Source: Bryoerythrophyllum caledonicum (lineage: Eukaryota; Streptophyta; Bryopsida; Pottiales; Pottiaceae). Taken from it: a DNA stretch of 64,000 nucleotides. The stretch spans positions 7,795,560 through 7,859,559 of the forward strand of contig OZ020525.1 in the NCBI GenBank assembly GCA_963971425.1. Reading direction: 5' to 3'. Below, piece after piece: positions 43,601-56,440 of the stretch. The stretch's first letter is position 1. The number at the start of each line of letters is the position of its first letter. The translations under genes were made by a program, and so were the position numbers. The notes below the pieces were generated by a model. The model had not been told where the DNA came from. It was given only the letters and a program-made list of their open reading frames with translations, and did not search any database.

Positions 43601-46340
43601 GACCAAACAATAACCTCGTAAACCCGAAAAACTGTGTCCCCGAGCTAGTAACACAGGTCCAGTTCATTCGCGCCTGCCAACACAAGTCCACTGTAGCACA
43701 GGTCCACTTCATTTGAGCCAGTATCACAGGTCCACTGTAGCACAGGGTCACTACATTCGCGCAAGCCAACTCCAGAATTATGAAGACCAGAGTAATCGGG
43801 ACACTGTAGACCTCGAGCATGATAACAGTGATTAGGACACTATCAGAGGAGGCCTCGTGCACGAGGTCTCCTTCCGACCTTCTCCAAGTCCTGTCGGGAT
43901 CGAAGGAGAGGAAGATTTTTAGGACAAGAGGAGAGGAAGGAATTCGGGAGAAGAGAAAGTAGTCGGGAGTCCTGAGTCACAAACCCAAAAAACTTCTTCC
44001 CGGAGCCAGTAATCGGGAGCGAGCAATCGGTCCACTCCATTCCATGTCCACTCCAACATGCAGGAACATGCGGGAACCCAACATGCGGGAACCCAACATG
44101 CGGGAACACTGTATACCTCTGCTGGTATATAGTGATCGGGCCTCGAGTCCAATCCAGCGACACCACACAACGTCGCAAACCCGAAAAACTGCATTCCCGC
44201 ATCTCCACTCCAACATTGCCACCACAACGTACACTGTAGCACAAGTATACAGTGATCGGGACACATGTATACAACAATCGGGAGCCAGTAATCTGGAGCC
44301 AGTAATCCCGCATGTCCACTCCAACATTGCTACGCAGACGTACATTGTAGCACACGTACAATGTAGACTTGGAGTGATCGGGACACTCCAGAAGGAGGCC
44401 TCGTGCACGAGGTCTCCTTCCGACCTTCTCCAAGTCTTGTCGGGACAGGAGGAAAGGAAGATTTTTGGGATATGAGGAGAGAAAGGTATTCAGGAGAGGA
44501 TAAGGTAGTCGGGAGTCCTGAGTCGCGAACCCGTAAAAGTGCGTCCTCGAGCCAGTAATCGGGACACTGCAATCGGTCCACATCAATCGCGCATGTCCAC
44601 TCCAGCGACACCACGACAACGTCAACAATAACCGGGACACCTTAAATTCACATACACAGAAATACGGAAACTGCAGAAGGAGGCCTTGTGCACGAGGTCT
44701 CCTTCCGACCTTTATCAGGTCATGTCGGGATTGATGGACAGGAAGGTATTTGGGACTTAAGATGGAGGTTGGGAGTCAGGAGTAGTGAACCCAAACAACT
44801 GCAGAGGAATCAGTACTGCCATCCGGACTCATGCACCAACCACCATCCCGAGGAGTTCAGGCAGGGGCCTCTCACGAGGAACAATTTGACGTTATAACTT
44901 ATCAGTGAAGGGCCTGGACTCCAAGGTGGATAGCTTCGTCTAGTTCGGCAGGCTGCTCATGTGCCTGAAGGGCGACCCGAAGAGTTTGAACAGGCTGTCG
45001 CTGGACCAATGCGTGTACCTGCTGGTGCGGAAGGTGTGAGGGGGTCGATTTATAGTAAAGGGTTCCTGAGCCCTGCCACAATTTTGATTGGCCGGAGTGC
45101 TGTGATCGACATTCCTTCTTGGCGCACATTGGCGAAGACATGAATGAATCCGCAGTTAGGTCATGTGCAAGATAATGAGGGTTTTCTGTACAGTACAGCG
45201 CCGTGTGAGAGGTTCAGTGAGCTATGGTTCTGAAGAGAAACATGTGACCCTTGAGAGGAGAACTTGGAGTTTTGGAACTTTGTCATAGTTGACCGTAATC
45301 ATGTCTGGACCCATGCTCGAACCACTCATGCATCACTAGGAGTTCAGGTAGTGGTCTCTCCCATGGAAATCACTTATGCATAATATACCATGATGTTGAC
45401 ATCACTGTAGTCAGGACAGGTAGTCGGGACAAAAGGAGAGAAAGTCCATAATGTGTTCACAGTACTCGGGACAGTGCAGAAGGAGGCCTCGTGCACGAGG
45501 TCTCCTTCCGACCTTCATCAGGTCATGTCGGATCCCAACTGTAACCAAATTTCGTGACGTCCAAGTCCCATAATTCCTGAACTACTTCGAAACCTGAACC
45601 TTGATAGTATTCAAATATCTAAGTTGTCTATTGACTTCAACGAAGGATGCCTCGTTGACATGTCAGGCCAGAGTAATCGTCAAAAAGTATCATGAGTTCC
45701 ATGAGTTCAGCCACACTTATGTACATGAGAGTCCTCCTGCGTGCTGCTACTTATGTCCACGTTTGAGAGGTTCGGTGTATTATCAGCTTCCATTTCTAAT
45801 ACGTGTGGTGCTACTTCCACTGCCTGCTCAGTAGCCACTGGTTTTTTTGTGGCTATTACATGGACTCACAGGGCTCTCATGAATGCCATCTTAAGACAAT
45901 GTATCTCCATCTACAACATCAGTCGCAACCCACATGCGTTCTCTGCAGAGAAGAACGCCCTGAGGCGCAATATTTCCTGGTAAGTCGCATAGAGACGTTC
46001 GGCATCAAAGACAGGTTCCCGGAACGAGATCAGGAGGACGAACCTAAGTAGTCTTGTAGAGAAGTCGGGACAAGAAGAGTGTCGTAGAGAAGTTGGGAGT
46101 TGTAGAGAAATAGTCGGGAGAAGAGGAGAGCAAGGTAGTTGGGACTAGTCTAAAACAATAACCGTGACAGTGACGAGAATAGGTATACAAGGCCCTAGAT
46201 CTGGGCCAGAATGTTATGGTAGATGGCTCAAGTAGAAAGGAAGTCGGGACGTCGGGTGAGGTAGATTAAACTTCGGGAGATGTAGACAAGAAAGTTGAAG
46301 AATGAATCCCGACAGTTTGGAAAACGTCGGTTGTATCACA
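43600..46340. repeat. TCGGGA-rich repeat region with four 30-bp near-palindromes
   Basis: TCGGGAC and TCGGGAG occur dozens of times, with GTAGCACA, ATCGGTCCA and CATGCGGGAACC repeats. A near-perfect palindrome GAAGGAGGCCTCGTGCACGA followed by GGTCTCCTTC occurs near 43,845, 44,391, 44,676 and 45,478, each followed by CGACCTT and, about 15 bp later, by TGTCGG. Short ORFs here look incidental. No gene. Confidence 0.7.
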
Positions 46341-46790
46341 CAAAGTTAGAAGTCGGGTATGCAACTGATAAACGTTACAAAGATTGCGAAGATATCTGCA
46401 CTTTTTCTGCTTACTCCAAACCCTAACCCGAAGCAAGTCCTAATAAAACATAGTTTTCATACCTCAACGCTTGGTGACGGTACTGTCGGTGTAGCCATTT
46501 CCTTGCTCGTGCCTCCTGTTACCTGCCACACCCATAGAATGCGTAAGAACTTGCACAGAGACCTTCACCAAGAGACCTTCACTGCAAACACTTTCGGCGG
46601 ACAGTGAGTACAAGAGACGAAGGAAACAGGTCAGGAACCCGTCTTCCTAGATCAACATTCCTGGGCGTGGACAGGCGTTTACCCTAAACCGAACTATCCT
46701 CGTGGAGAAAAATCATCCATCCTCAAGGCTCATTCGTTCAAACCAAGAATATGAATAGCCCAACATGTTGATCCGGCCGTCCAACATAAC

Positions 46791-47333
46791 TTCACCACTA
46801 AGGTACCGTGACACTTTTACACAAAAAATACTTCAAAACTGTTGGATTCTAGTGCAATGAACAAAAAAGGAAACAAAAACATTTACTTCTAGTTCTAACC
46901 GTAGGATCTCAATTCAGACTTATTCAGTAACATACTAAAAAAAATTCATAAACTTTGACCGCACGGATTGAAATATTATAGTGTTTGAAGATAAGCACAT
47001 GGTACATTTTCTTTCCTGCTTTAACTGGATCAGCCATCTTTGACTTCACTTGGTGTCAAATTTTTACACTACACTAGGTCAAAATCTAATACCATCTTGT
47101 TAAGCATGATGTTAGTTCCTTATACACCAATTTTTGGAGGTAGATGACGGGTGTAGCATAGTCAAAACAATTGTGCAAGGAGTGGAGGTTCAAAAGCTGC
47201 CAATTCACACTTTAATTTTTGGTGAACTTATTATGTTTTACATTGTAATCCAAATTTTCAATAAGAAGGTTTACACCACATATTGTTGTGGGAAAAATTA
47301 TAAGTGAAAAATATTTAATTCTCTAGGTTTAAC
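46791..47333 (-). mobile_element. MITE copy 2 (about 535 bp, diverged)
   Basis: Reverse-strand relative of the 17.3-kb MITE. It shares ATTGAAA..CACGGATTGAAA and the GGTTCC/CCACTAAGGTACCGTGACA end, which corresponds to the CTTTAGGGG end of copy 1. Flanking TTCA and TAAC look like mutated TTAA sites. It is more similar to copy 3 in its other half (ACATATTGTTGTGG). Confidence 0.55.
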
Positions 47334-47990
47334 GTGGAGAAGAAGAAGTTTTTTTGGTACCTTGCCCGACAATGAGTGACAATGTGTGCAAATGTTTGAC
47401 TTGGGTTGGTATGCTATTTTTCACTACAGACAAGAGACTTTATTTGTACAGCATATACGACTCTATTCAATAACTTTGAAAAGATGGCATTTAGGACCTT
47501 GATAGATTAAGGACTTCTCAGGTTCCTAATACAAACACATACTTGCATTATTGCAAAAGGTCAACCTAAATTAGTGACCCATGTATTTCATGCAGATGAG
47601 TATCTTTGATCGATACTATTTCATTTACTTATTTCAGGAAATCGATGTACTGAGATTAGGGTGCTATATTAGTTATGAGTGTGAAGTGAAAATACATCTA
47701 ACTTGAGTATGAATAGTGAAAGCCTAACCTCTTCTCTTGAAGGCCTTGTTTGTGGAGATGATATACTGCCCGATATATTGTGGCGTTCTGCTTCGCTTCC
47801 TCCCGCAACTTTTGCCTCACAAACCCACGCGGAAAAAGTTCAATAGACAGGCTTAAAGAACTTTGATATCACAGAGTACACACGTAAATAGCATGGAATA
47901 ACATTTGAGAAGAAATTCAAAAACAACTTTGGGGCTTGCATGTAATCGACCCTACTGGTCTGATATTTTCAACAACGCTATTACCAATAC
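47334..47990. other. Spacer without a gene
   Basis: AT-rich; inferred intron of the ParB-methyltransferase gene. Nothing else recognised. Confidence 0.35.
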
Positions 47991-48239
47991 CTGAGACAAT
48001 GACTCTCCTTCATTCTCTTCAACGTTTTGAAGTTCGCAATCACTATCACGCTCGGTGGAGTTAAAGGACAACACCTTTGCGGTTTCGGAAATATCCAACT
48101 GACTACAAAATGCCTTTCGCTTGGCCATCCTAGATCTCTGCAACTCCTTACGACTTGAAAACAAAATACCTCGCTTTCTTTGTCTCCTCTTCTTCTCACA
48201 CGATGGAACAAGAGATTGATAGCTACACTTCCTAGTCAT
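47991..48239 (-). CDS. Probable first exon of the ParB-methyltransferase gene
   Basis: ATG at 48,237-48,239, 83 codons, donor TCTCAG|GTATTG at 47,990, phase 0. It would join the phase-0 exon at 43,198 across an intron of about 4.8 kb that contains repeats. It is basic (CEKKRRQRKRGILF, RMAKRKAF), probably a nuclear signal, then acidic (DSDCELQNVEENEGESLSQ). The assignment is supported by a diverged copy at 58,053 (+) with the same layout: KRRRRQSLYFTSSKQLKKS, then SETATVLEFE here read SETAKVLSFN. The link to the downstream exons is inference from phase and strand. Confidence 0.5.
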
Positions 48240-48927
48240 CTGAGATATGCCAGATTTCCCATCTCACTCAATTTATCAAATTCGACAATTTGTGAATTGA
48301 AGATGTTGCTCATGAAAATCAACAGAAATCCAATGTCGACAGTACACTTCATTATTGCTATATTCAATAGTGTAAATTTTGTCAGAGCTTATCATAGTTA
48401 TTTAGTTGTCACCAACTGTCATTTATTTGTATTCATAATTGGAAATTATTAATTATCACAACCTTTATGACCTAGTGAGACTACAATTACATGCACTATA
48501 ACTATTTTGTTCATTTCGCATAAACTTTTGGAAGCGCGCTTAGCCAACCTGACATGCTTACTAATAACTTAAGTGTATTTATGTACATTCCAAAGTTCGA
48601 CTACTATGCGCTGGTTTACACTAAAAACACCTCACTCATTACAATTTCCAACTCAATATTTATCTATTTTGTGGTCAAGTAGATCGGGGATGTTGTTTAT
48701 GTCAAGAACGCCATCATTTTGAACATTGTCAGTCTCCATGATGTGTTCAATCTAGCGCAACGCATAAAATGGATCTAGACTTTCCAAATAATTTGTCATA
48801 CTTTTTATCATGCTTTTTATCCATAATTTCACATAATATAATAACTCATTGTTTTGAAGTATAAATCTAATGAGGTCGTTTGGTTTAACTCTCTCATTTC
48901 ATACTTGAACTTCTAAAACTTTTTGTC
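48240..48927. other. Spacer between the probable first exon and the MULE
   Basis: AT-rich, no ORF with support. It should hold the promoter of the minus-strand gene and the 5' flank of the MULE; I could not find MULE TIRs. Confidence 0.35.
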
Positions 48928-51900
48928 ATGTCGTCTGCTGATGTAGGTAGTCTAGGCACAGTTGTGATTCATGGTGATGGTGAAGAAATCCCGATTACGT
49001 TCCGTGTGTCTTTCGATGGTCATTGCTCTATTAGTGCGAGTTGACTTTCTTCTAGATTCCATTTACTGGAGGCTTCAGTTTATGTTGATGAAGAAGTACG
49101 TGATTTAGAGTCCGGAGTTGTTACTCACACCATAGGTCAGGAAGCCGTCACTACTAACGAAGGGAAATCCTGGCTGCTCAAGTGTGGAACTTTTAAAGTG
49201 TACGGCGTTAGAGATAATACGCACAGTTCATCCAGCCAAATGTTGGCATCTCGTGTCTCTATTACAAGCAACCAACAGGATAGTGGTCCTCGGATAATCA
49301 AAGTTGAGCCGGGTTCTGAAACAATTCACATTTTGAGTGATGACTCAGATACAGACACCCCTGTTTTTGTTCATCGAGAGAAACCAGATTCTACCCCATC
49401 TCTTGTCTATGTAGATTCTCCAGTACGTGATACCTCTCTTGACAATCGACCCCTTAATGTGAAACCTCCATATCTACCATCTAGATCTTCTCCAACTTCC
49501 ATAGTAGATTGTATAAGGAACCTAGGTGCCAGAAAGGGGTCTAAGTCCATATTGTCAAGGGTTGATTTTTCAAAGGTCCCGATTTCTACCATGGATTGCT
49601 TGCCCCCGAGCTTTGATGGGGATCTCATTTTTGTTTTGCCTCCAGCTTCAATGTTGTCTTCACAGTCACAAGCCAAGCTATTACAAGGCATGGACAAACG
49701 TCATGATGATCATGCATGGACTCGTACTGTCACAACCCACATTTAGAATGACATGGGTCTGTCATTTAGAATGTCATCTTGTCTTGGGCACCTGCAGTGT
49801 GTCAATAACAAGTGCGCGTATCTTGATAGAATTCATAGGCCAACTCCCGCAAATGAGACCGAGTGGGATGGATCATCGTATTTACGATTTGAAATTGACT
49901 CAAATCCTCCCAAGAATTCTACAATCGTCTGCAAAATCTGTTAGACTCCTCCTACTTGTTTGAACGTTTGTTCAGCCAAGGTATACAATATTATAAGTCC
50001 CCCTCCGATGTCTCGTGCATGTGTCCATATTGGTTGTCACAAGCATCCAGTCAAGAAGGGTGTAGACAGGGAGTCTGTGGAGCGTCTTACGACCCTACTG
50101 AGTGACCAGGTGGAAAGAACACCCATTGCCACAATTCAGCTATTATTTTAGAGGCTGGCAAGGACTTTGTAGCGTCTATTTTGCTAAATCCTGAAGGTGC
50201 GCCTGAGAAAAGTTTGTCATCTGAGGAGTAGTTGCCCGTCCTCGAGACTTGCAAGAACTTGACATCTCCAAATGTGCGGAACCAGGTCACATCTTTTCGG
50301 TACCTCAGGCGTTGTGGAGTCATGGACAATATTACGAAGCTCACAGAATCCAGCAAATGGGCGTACCTGCAAAATAACATGTTCCATGAACAAGGTTCTC
50401 AATCAGATAAGGTATTTGTTTTCAAGATGTCTGAAGTTGGCCCGGGGAGTGGTGTTGACTTTGTTAGACGAATGCAATCTGATGGAGATTGTGCAAATCA
50501 TGGATGATGTTTGGTCATGTCAAGCGTGTGAAGGATTGGACCACGATGGCTTGTCATGTGTACGACTCATCATATTGTCGTGTCATGACCATAGTTGTTT
50601 GTGACATGCAATCTGAGGATGTTGAGGCCCATCTTGTATTTTGGAAGAACTTGAATGTCGTTGCAGAACGACATGGCATTTTGAAACCTTAGTTTAAAGG
50701 ATTTATGGCAGACAGTGCCCAAGCTAATTGGAATGCAGTGAGGATCATCTACGGCTCCGGTGATGCAAAGATCCCAATGGAAAATCGTGAACGCACATGC
50801 CTATTACACTGGACGCAATCTCTGGAGAAGCATACAAAAGCCGACATTCGACCCGACCTACAAGAGCAACACCGCTCTCTATGTAAACAGTACAAGAATG
50901 CTGATTCACTGGAAGATGCAGAGAGGAAGTACCTTGCCATCCGGTCATGGTGGTTGTCATCAGGCGCTACAACCGAAGAAGGTGTTCTTTGCCTCGACCT
51001 TTGGCTAGCGTTTTGACACTTTCGTTACCGCCAATGGGGTGGCTTTCTTGAGCTTGTAAGTAATGTCTTCTTTGCACGTTTGATTTTTTTAAAAATTACA
51101 GTTGTTATCGCTACGTTGATTTTCTGGCTAACGTTTTGATCCGTGAGTAAGGATCTAACGGAGAAGGAACTTGTGGAAATGCCTTCCTGCAATCTCGCTG
51201 AAACGGTGCACAACAAGTGGCTTCAACAATCCGGAAAACGAGGAAATGATCTCTACGTAGCAACGGTGGATGATCATGTCCGAGCATTTACACAAGTTCT
51301 AGCATACTATCAATTCTTCAAAGGCGAGCGTGCAGGCACGGGACCTAGTAAGGAAGATCTTTGTCTTCGACTTGCCCAACGTAATGCAAAAAGCTCCGGC
51401 GATCCGAAGAAGTTGCATGCGGCGTTAGAAGAGATGAGAGGCACTTTGGAATTTTGCACAAGAGAGCCACACTTGGAAGGCGAAGAGGTTTTCTTCTCTG
51501 TAAAGCGGAAGGCAGATATTCCCATAGGATCAGAGTTTGACTCACATCGCCCTGACAAAATTAGCATCTCCCGACCCATGAAGAGAAAACGCTACGGTGC
51601 CCACGCCACCATTGTCGATCTTACTGCAGAAGAAGTGCCTGCCCCTGCCGTACAACTTAATCCACCTGAAGTGCAGAGTAGTCCACATGAAGAGGCAACA
51701 ACAACCGTCCCAATTCCATATCATACAAAGGCAGTCCTTGAGACGTCTTGTAATGAGAAGGAGTGACATATAGCGCGGCTTTCGAAGACCTCAGCGAAAG
51801 CATGTTTTGCACAACACGCTATCACAAAAAAAAAATGCGTGGCAAAAATAGTTCAATGCAACAAAGCTACTGCTGCTCCTACTTACACAGGACTGATGAC

Positions 51901-52581
51901 GTCATACAAGAAAAACAAAGTAGAGCAAATGCAATTTTTCTTTTGCAATGATGATATTGAGCGTTGTGTGAAGGGCACTAGGCGCAAGTGGGTTGTTGCT
52001 AAACCGTCTGTGCCTGAGATTTGGCCCGTAAAGCTTGGTACTAATCTTACACAAGAAGAAGTGTTTGCTCTCGAACATGCTGGATTCGCTTGGCTGAACG
52101 ACCGGCCTTTGCACCGCACCAGTTGTTTTGTGATTTCAATGGTCTCATCAATTTTGATGACTTCCCGGCACCAATTTCCCCAGATGAGTATCCAAAGCGC
52201 AGATTTGGGAAGAACATTCGACGCAACTCCAAGGCACCAACAACGAAGCATTCCAACAGCTACGCATCAGCGCTTTCAATAAATGGTAAAATTTTGAAAG
52301 CCACTTTGCTTCCTTCTCCAGCACTAGGTTCAATTGTATCATTTGAGTCTCGTCAAGGATCCAAATCATCCCAGTATCTCATCACTGTCGGTCAATTTCC
52401 AAGTTGTGATTGTCCTTTCTTTAAGGATATGGCAGCAAAGTCATTAGGTAAGCGTGGTCAATGGGTAAATTGCAAACATATGTATTATGTTTTTACCCGG
52501 CTTTGTAATCTGCTTCTTGAAGTAGATCAGTTTATCCACGCACCTAGTTTCAGCTACAACGAGATAGTCTTTAAGTATTAA
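48928..52581 (+). mobile_element. MULE (Mutator-like element) coding relic with SWIM zinc finger
   Basis: Frame opens at ATG 48,928. The N-terminal part keeps one phase to about 50,150 with three in-frame stops (49,042 TGA, 49,744 TAG, 49,942 TAG). Further on it shifts frame at least twice (around 50,160-50,240 and 50,500). MULE landmarks: TMACHVYDSSYCRVMTIVVC, the central KGFMADSAQANWNAVR with its catalytic Asp (50,697-50,745), then DAERKYLAIRSWW and NLAETVHNKWL. At the end is a SWIM finger, CDCPFFKDMAAKSLGKRG then NCKHMYYVF (about 52,403-52,492), and TAA at 52,579. A possible intron starts at 51,057 (GTAAGT). It is an inactive DNA transposon gene; TIRs were not found, so the outer limits are only those of the coding relic. 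Confidence 0.72.
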
Positions 52582-52886
52582 AAACATGCATGATTTTAAG
52601 TATATTCGGGCGGCATATAATTTTTTTTTCATTCGTTATGTCTGTAACTGATTACAAATATATTCATTTCCACGGTTATAGGCTCATATATTCTTCCACA
52701 ACATGAGGCCAAAGTTTTAACCAATCTCTTTTTTCACGATTATAGGTTCATTCATTTTCCACGATACTGACCATCTTATGAATCCGAAATAGCCAAACCT
52801 CTTATTTTAATATACATTAGTAAATTCAAAAAACTAATATCCATGTATTTTAAGAAAAATCCTGCCAAAAACCCTAATTTTTCTGC

Positions 52887-54285
52887 TCACCGCTCACCGC
52901 TCACCGCTTTCTGCTCACAAAATAGCTTCGCTCGGATTAGCTTCTCAAATCCAAATTGATTTTGAGGAACAGCTTCTGGGCATAATAGCAATTCTCCTAG
53001 ATACTCCTTGCTAGCCTCAAGGACAATTGAGGAGTTGGTCGCAGATGGAGTCCTCTCCACCTGTTCAGCAATTAGTGACTGGAATTTCGCGGAGGACTCT
53101 CTATAGTTCCCCTTCTTCACAGCATGACTGTGTATTCCTAGATGCACACATGCACGTGTCATGTGGCTATCGGTATGTACGTAATAAATCTTAGCCGATC
53201 AACTTTCAATGCATGAGGGTGGAACCTGGCAGATAGCGCAAACGACGGTAGAATAAGGAGGTGGGTTAGAACCTGGATGAAATGGAGTTGAGGCAGTACC
53301 CTCCCACTCAGTTTCATTTGTTGGTGAGGTCCGGTTCAGATGCTTCAAGTAGTTACATGAATCATTTGTGCACTGGAGGTGGCCCAAACAGGTAGACATC
53401 CTAAATGTGAGGTGGAACTCTGATTTGATGTGCGATGTGACAGTTCGAATCCACGCGTGGCCAACCTCTTGCTTATCCATTCCATGAAGTTGCCCAGCCT
53501 TGGATGATGGCGGGTACTTCCCCATCGGCGGAAGTTCAAAAATGACATCGCCATCGAATTCTGGGGGAAGAAAATCTACTTTACGAATTGATATCGAATT
53601 ATAATCTAACTTGCTGAGAGCTGACTTTGCACCCCGTCTGGCACCAAGAAGGCGGAGGCATTGGATAATATTGTCTACAGGAGGAAGTTGGGGTTTTGTA
53701 GTGGTCGGACCAATACAAGGAGATGGGGAGGACTCGAGATTCTCAGAGGCGGACTTAGACTGGGGAACACTACAAAGAGAGATTGCAAGGAGGCATTCAC
53801 AGTCAGAGTTGTCACTAAGATTGAAGACATGATCATCAGGAGGCTCAAGTTTTACCTTCTGCAGCAGTGGAGTAATAGCCGTTCCAGTGGTTGACCGTCT
53901 TGGTGTTAACGTGTCCGCGGACACGTTGGAGGGACGGTGTTTGGTTCCATACACTCTATAATTCCCCGGCTGCAATTTCCAGTAGTCACCACCATCACAA
54001 GGAAAGGAAATCTGAGCTTCAGTGTGCGAGAGTTCTCTCGTGACCGGATCGACTACTTCCTTGTCAATATGCAAACTGCCATCTAAGATGTGGAATCGAG
54101 CAGCTAAACAATTTCCACTAACAATGGAGAAGCCATCCTCTCCGACTACAAACAAAATAGGCACGCCAGATCCACTCCCATGAATCAGAACAGGTTGGGA
54201 CTCGGCATCCAACAGGGAGGTTATGCGAAGCAAATCGAAAGCAGAGGAATAAGAAATTAATCTCCAACAAGGGATGGTGGAGGCA
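52887..54285 (-). pseudogene. Second MULE relic, N-terminal half, opposite orientation
   Basis: Minus strand, one phase from above 54,233 to 52,887 with a single in-frame TGA at 53,199. It is a paralogue of the first third of the 48.9-kb MULE: FDGDVIFELPP versus FDGDLIFVLPP, FRMSTCLGHLQC versus FRMSSCLGHLQC, MTRACVHLG versus MSRACVHIG. Each copy shows coding residues where the other has stops (CAICQ here, CKIC then stop there), so both come from an intact parent. It ends at a short direct repeat (three GCTCACC units near 52,890-52,908). No transposase core or SWIM part follows. Confidence 0.65.
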
Positions 54286-55435
54286 ATGGGGAACTATGTC
54301 GGAATATCTAAAGGCATTGTTAAATAATTTACAGCTTCTATCTATCATATTTGCACGCCGTAATGGACAGAGTGAGGTTACCAGAAACAGTAATGGCATT
54401 CAAATACGCTGTCAAAAGAAGACGAGAATTAAAGTTAAAAAGGAATTGGTGGTTGAATAGGCTTTATTGTTTTCTCACTAACGATTGTAGCAGTGAATAA
54501 TATAATACAGATTGTCCGGCACGAGCTAAATGTATATGGTGACAATAATAGCGGAGCCCACAAAAATGATCACAAATGGAATACCTGTCAGAGCAAGATT
54601 ATGAGCTTTGTGAGCCAAATAAACCGCCCCTAAAGGCTGGCTTATCTTGAACACAAGATCCTAATACGGGGCCTAGTTACTTGTGTAACCAATCTTCCAC
54701 CCATTCATACACAACTTATACAAACATGGTGACACATCTCATGTTCACTTGGGTTCCTTGTGGTTAATTAGTGAGGTGGTGACTTAATCCAGCCTTCTAA
54801 TTGAACCCACCTTTGAACAAGTGTAACTTTTACTCTAAGGCTCCGAATGCAACGTTTCCAACTCTTATGGGTTCAATTCAGCCTTCCGAACTTGATTAGA
54901 CCCTTAATGATCAATTTCAGGCTTAGGTGTGACCCTGGGACCAGTTGGCAGCAGACAAGCTTCCCTACTTTCTACAAACTTATAATCCTAATTATCTCCT
55001 CGACTCTAACTCCGATTCTTATGTTTGTTTTTTACTATTCCTATTAGTTTTTTATGCTTAACATGATGGCAGCCTTCAATTAGTCATTTGACTCGACCCT
55101 GGACCTCACAGCCAGCGACCAGCAGTGCACCTTTAACATACATGTTTATTCAAAAGTTGTAGCCAATCATTCACATGCACGCCCATATACTTCACATGAT
55201 TAACCCCACCTTAACACTAAGCTACTCATGAGCATCCAACTGCGTTCTCTTATTCTTATAGAGTGATCACCTAGTTAAGTTGAGTTGATTGTAACCCTAA
55301 TTCTAGTGAAATTTTGACAGCGCTTCCGCGTGACATGTGTGACTAGAAAAAATTAGGGTTCCCTTAAGCACGAGGAATTGAAAACTAGTCGGGGGAAAGG
55401 AGGGGCTCCCTGATTCGATTCAATTCACCCTCCTT
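54286..55435. other. Spacer without a recognisable gene
   Basis: No ORF with support, no clear repeat. The last 60 bp run into the 17-bp minisatellite. Confidence 0.35.
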
Positions 55436-56440
55436 CCTTCAGTTGTGTGATGGTCCTCTTCGTGCTCTCCTCTCTTCACATTCTGGTCCTCTTCGTGATC
55501 TCGTCCTCTTCGCATTCTGGTCCTCTTCGTGATCTCGTCCTCTTCGTGTTCTTGTCCTCTTCGTGATATCGTCCTCTTCGTGTTCCGGTCCTCTTCGTGA
55601 GATCGTCCTCTTCGTGTTCCGGTCCTCTTCGTGAGATCGTCCTCTTCGTGTTCTGGTCCCCTTCGTGATATCGTCCTCTTCGTGTTCTGGTCCTCTTCGT
55701 GCTCTCCTCTCTTCGCGTTTTGGTCCTCTTCGTGATCTCATCCTCTTCGTGCTCTGGTCCTCTTCATGATCTCGTCCTCTTCGTGCTCTGGTCCTCTTCA
55801 TGATCTCGTTCTCTTCGTGATTTCGTCCTCTTCGTGTTCTGGTCCTCTTTGTGATATCGTCCTCTTCGTGTTCTGGTCCTCTTCGTGATATCGTCCTCTT
55901 CGTGTTCTGGTCCCCTTCGTGATATCGTCTTCTTCGTGTTCTGGTCCTCTTCGTGCTCTCCTCTCTCCGCGTTCTGGTCCTCTTCGTGATATCGTCCTCT
56001 TCGTGTTCTGGTCCCCTTCGTGATATCGTCCTCTTCGTGTTCTCCTCTCTTTGCGTTCTGGTCCTCTTCGTGATCTCGTCCTCTTTGTGTTCTGGTCCCC
56101 TTCGTGATATCGTCCTCTTCGTGTTCTCCTCTCTTTGCGTTCTGGTCCTCTTCGTGATCTCGTCCTCTTCGTGTTCTGGTCCTCTTCGTGAGATCGTCCT
56201 CTTTGTGTTCTGGTCCCCTTCGTGATATCGTCCTCTTCGTGTTCAAGTCCTCTTCGTGATATCATCCTCTTCGTGTTCTGGTCCCCTTCGTGATATCGTC
56301 CTCTTCGTGCTCTCCTCTCTTCGCGTTCTGGTCCTCTTCATGATCTCGTCCTCTTCGTGTTCTGGTCCCCTTCGTGATATCGTCCTCTTCGTGTTCTAGT
56401 CCTCTTCGTGATCTCGTCCTCTTCGTGTTCTGTTCAGCTC
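55436..56440 (+). repeat. 17-bp minisatellite TCCTCTTCGTGATCTCG
   Basis: About 1.0 kb of 17-bp units, often alternating as TCCTCTTCGTGATATCG and TCCTCTTCGTGTTCTGG (34-bp dimer), with breaks TGCTCTCCTCTCTTCGCGTT. It leaves RRGRxHEED-type ORFs open on the minus strand that I do not call genes. It lies directly outside the left arm of the inverted repeat. Confidence 0.93.

Noticed and set aside
45601-46051. Overlapping ORFs with a CVLCREERPEAQYF phrase
   Set aside because: No splice or start context, a single CxxC only, and the ORFs lie in the TCGGGA repeat region; probably chance.
55439-56265. Arg/Glu/Asp-repeat ORFs on the minus strand
   Set aside because: These are a translation of the 17-bp minisatellite with many overlapping frames, not a gene.
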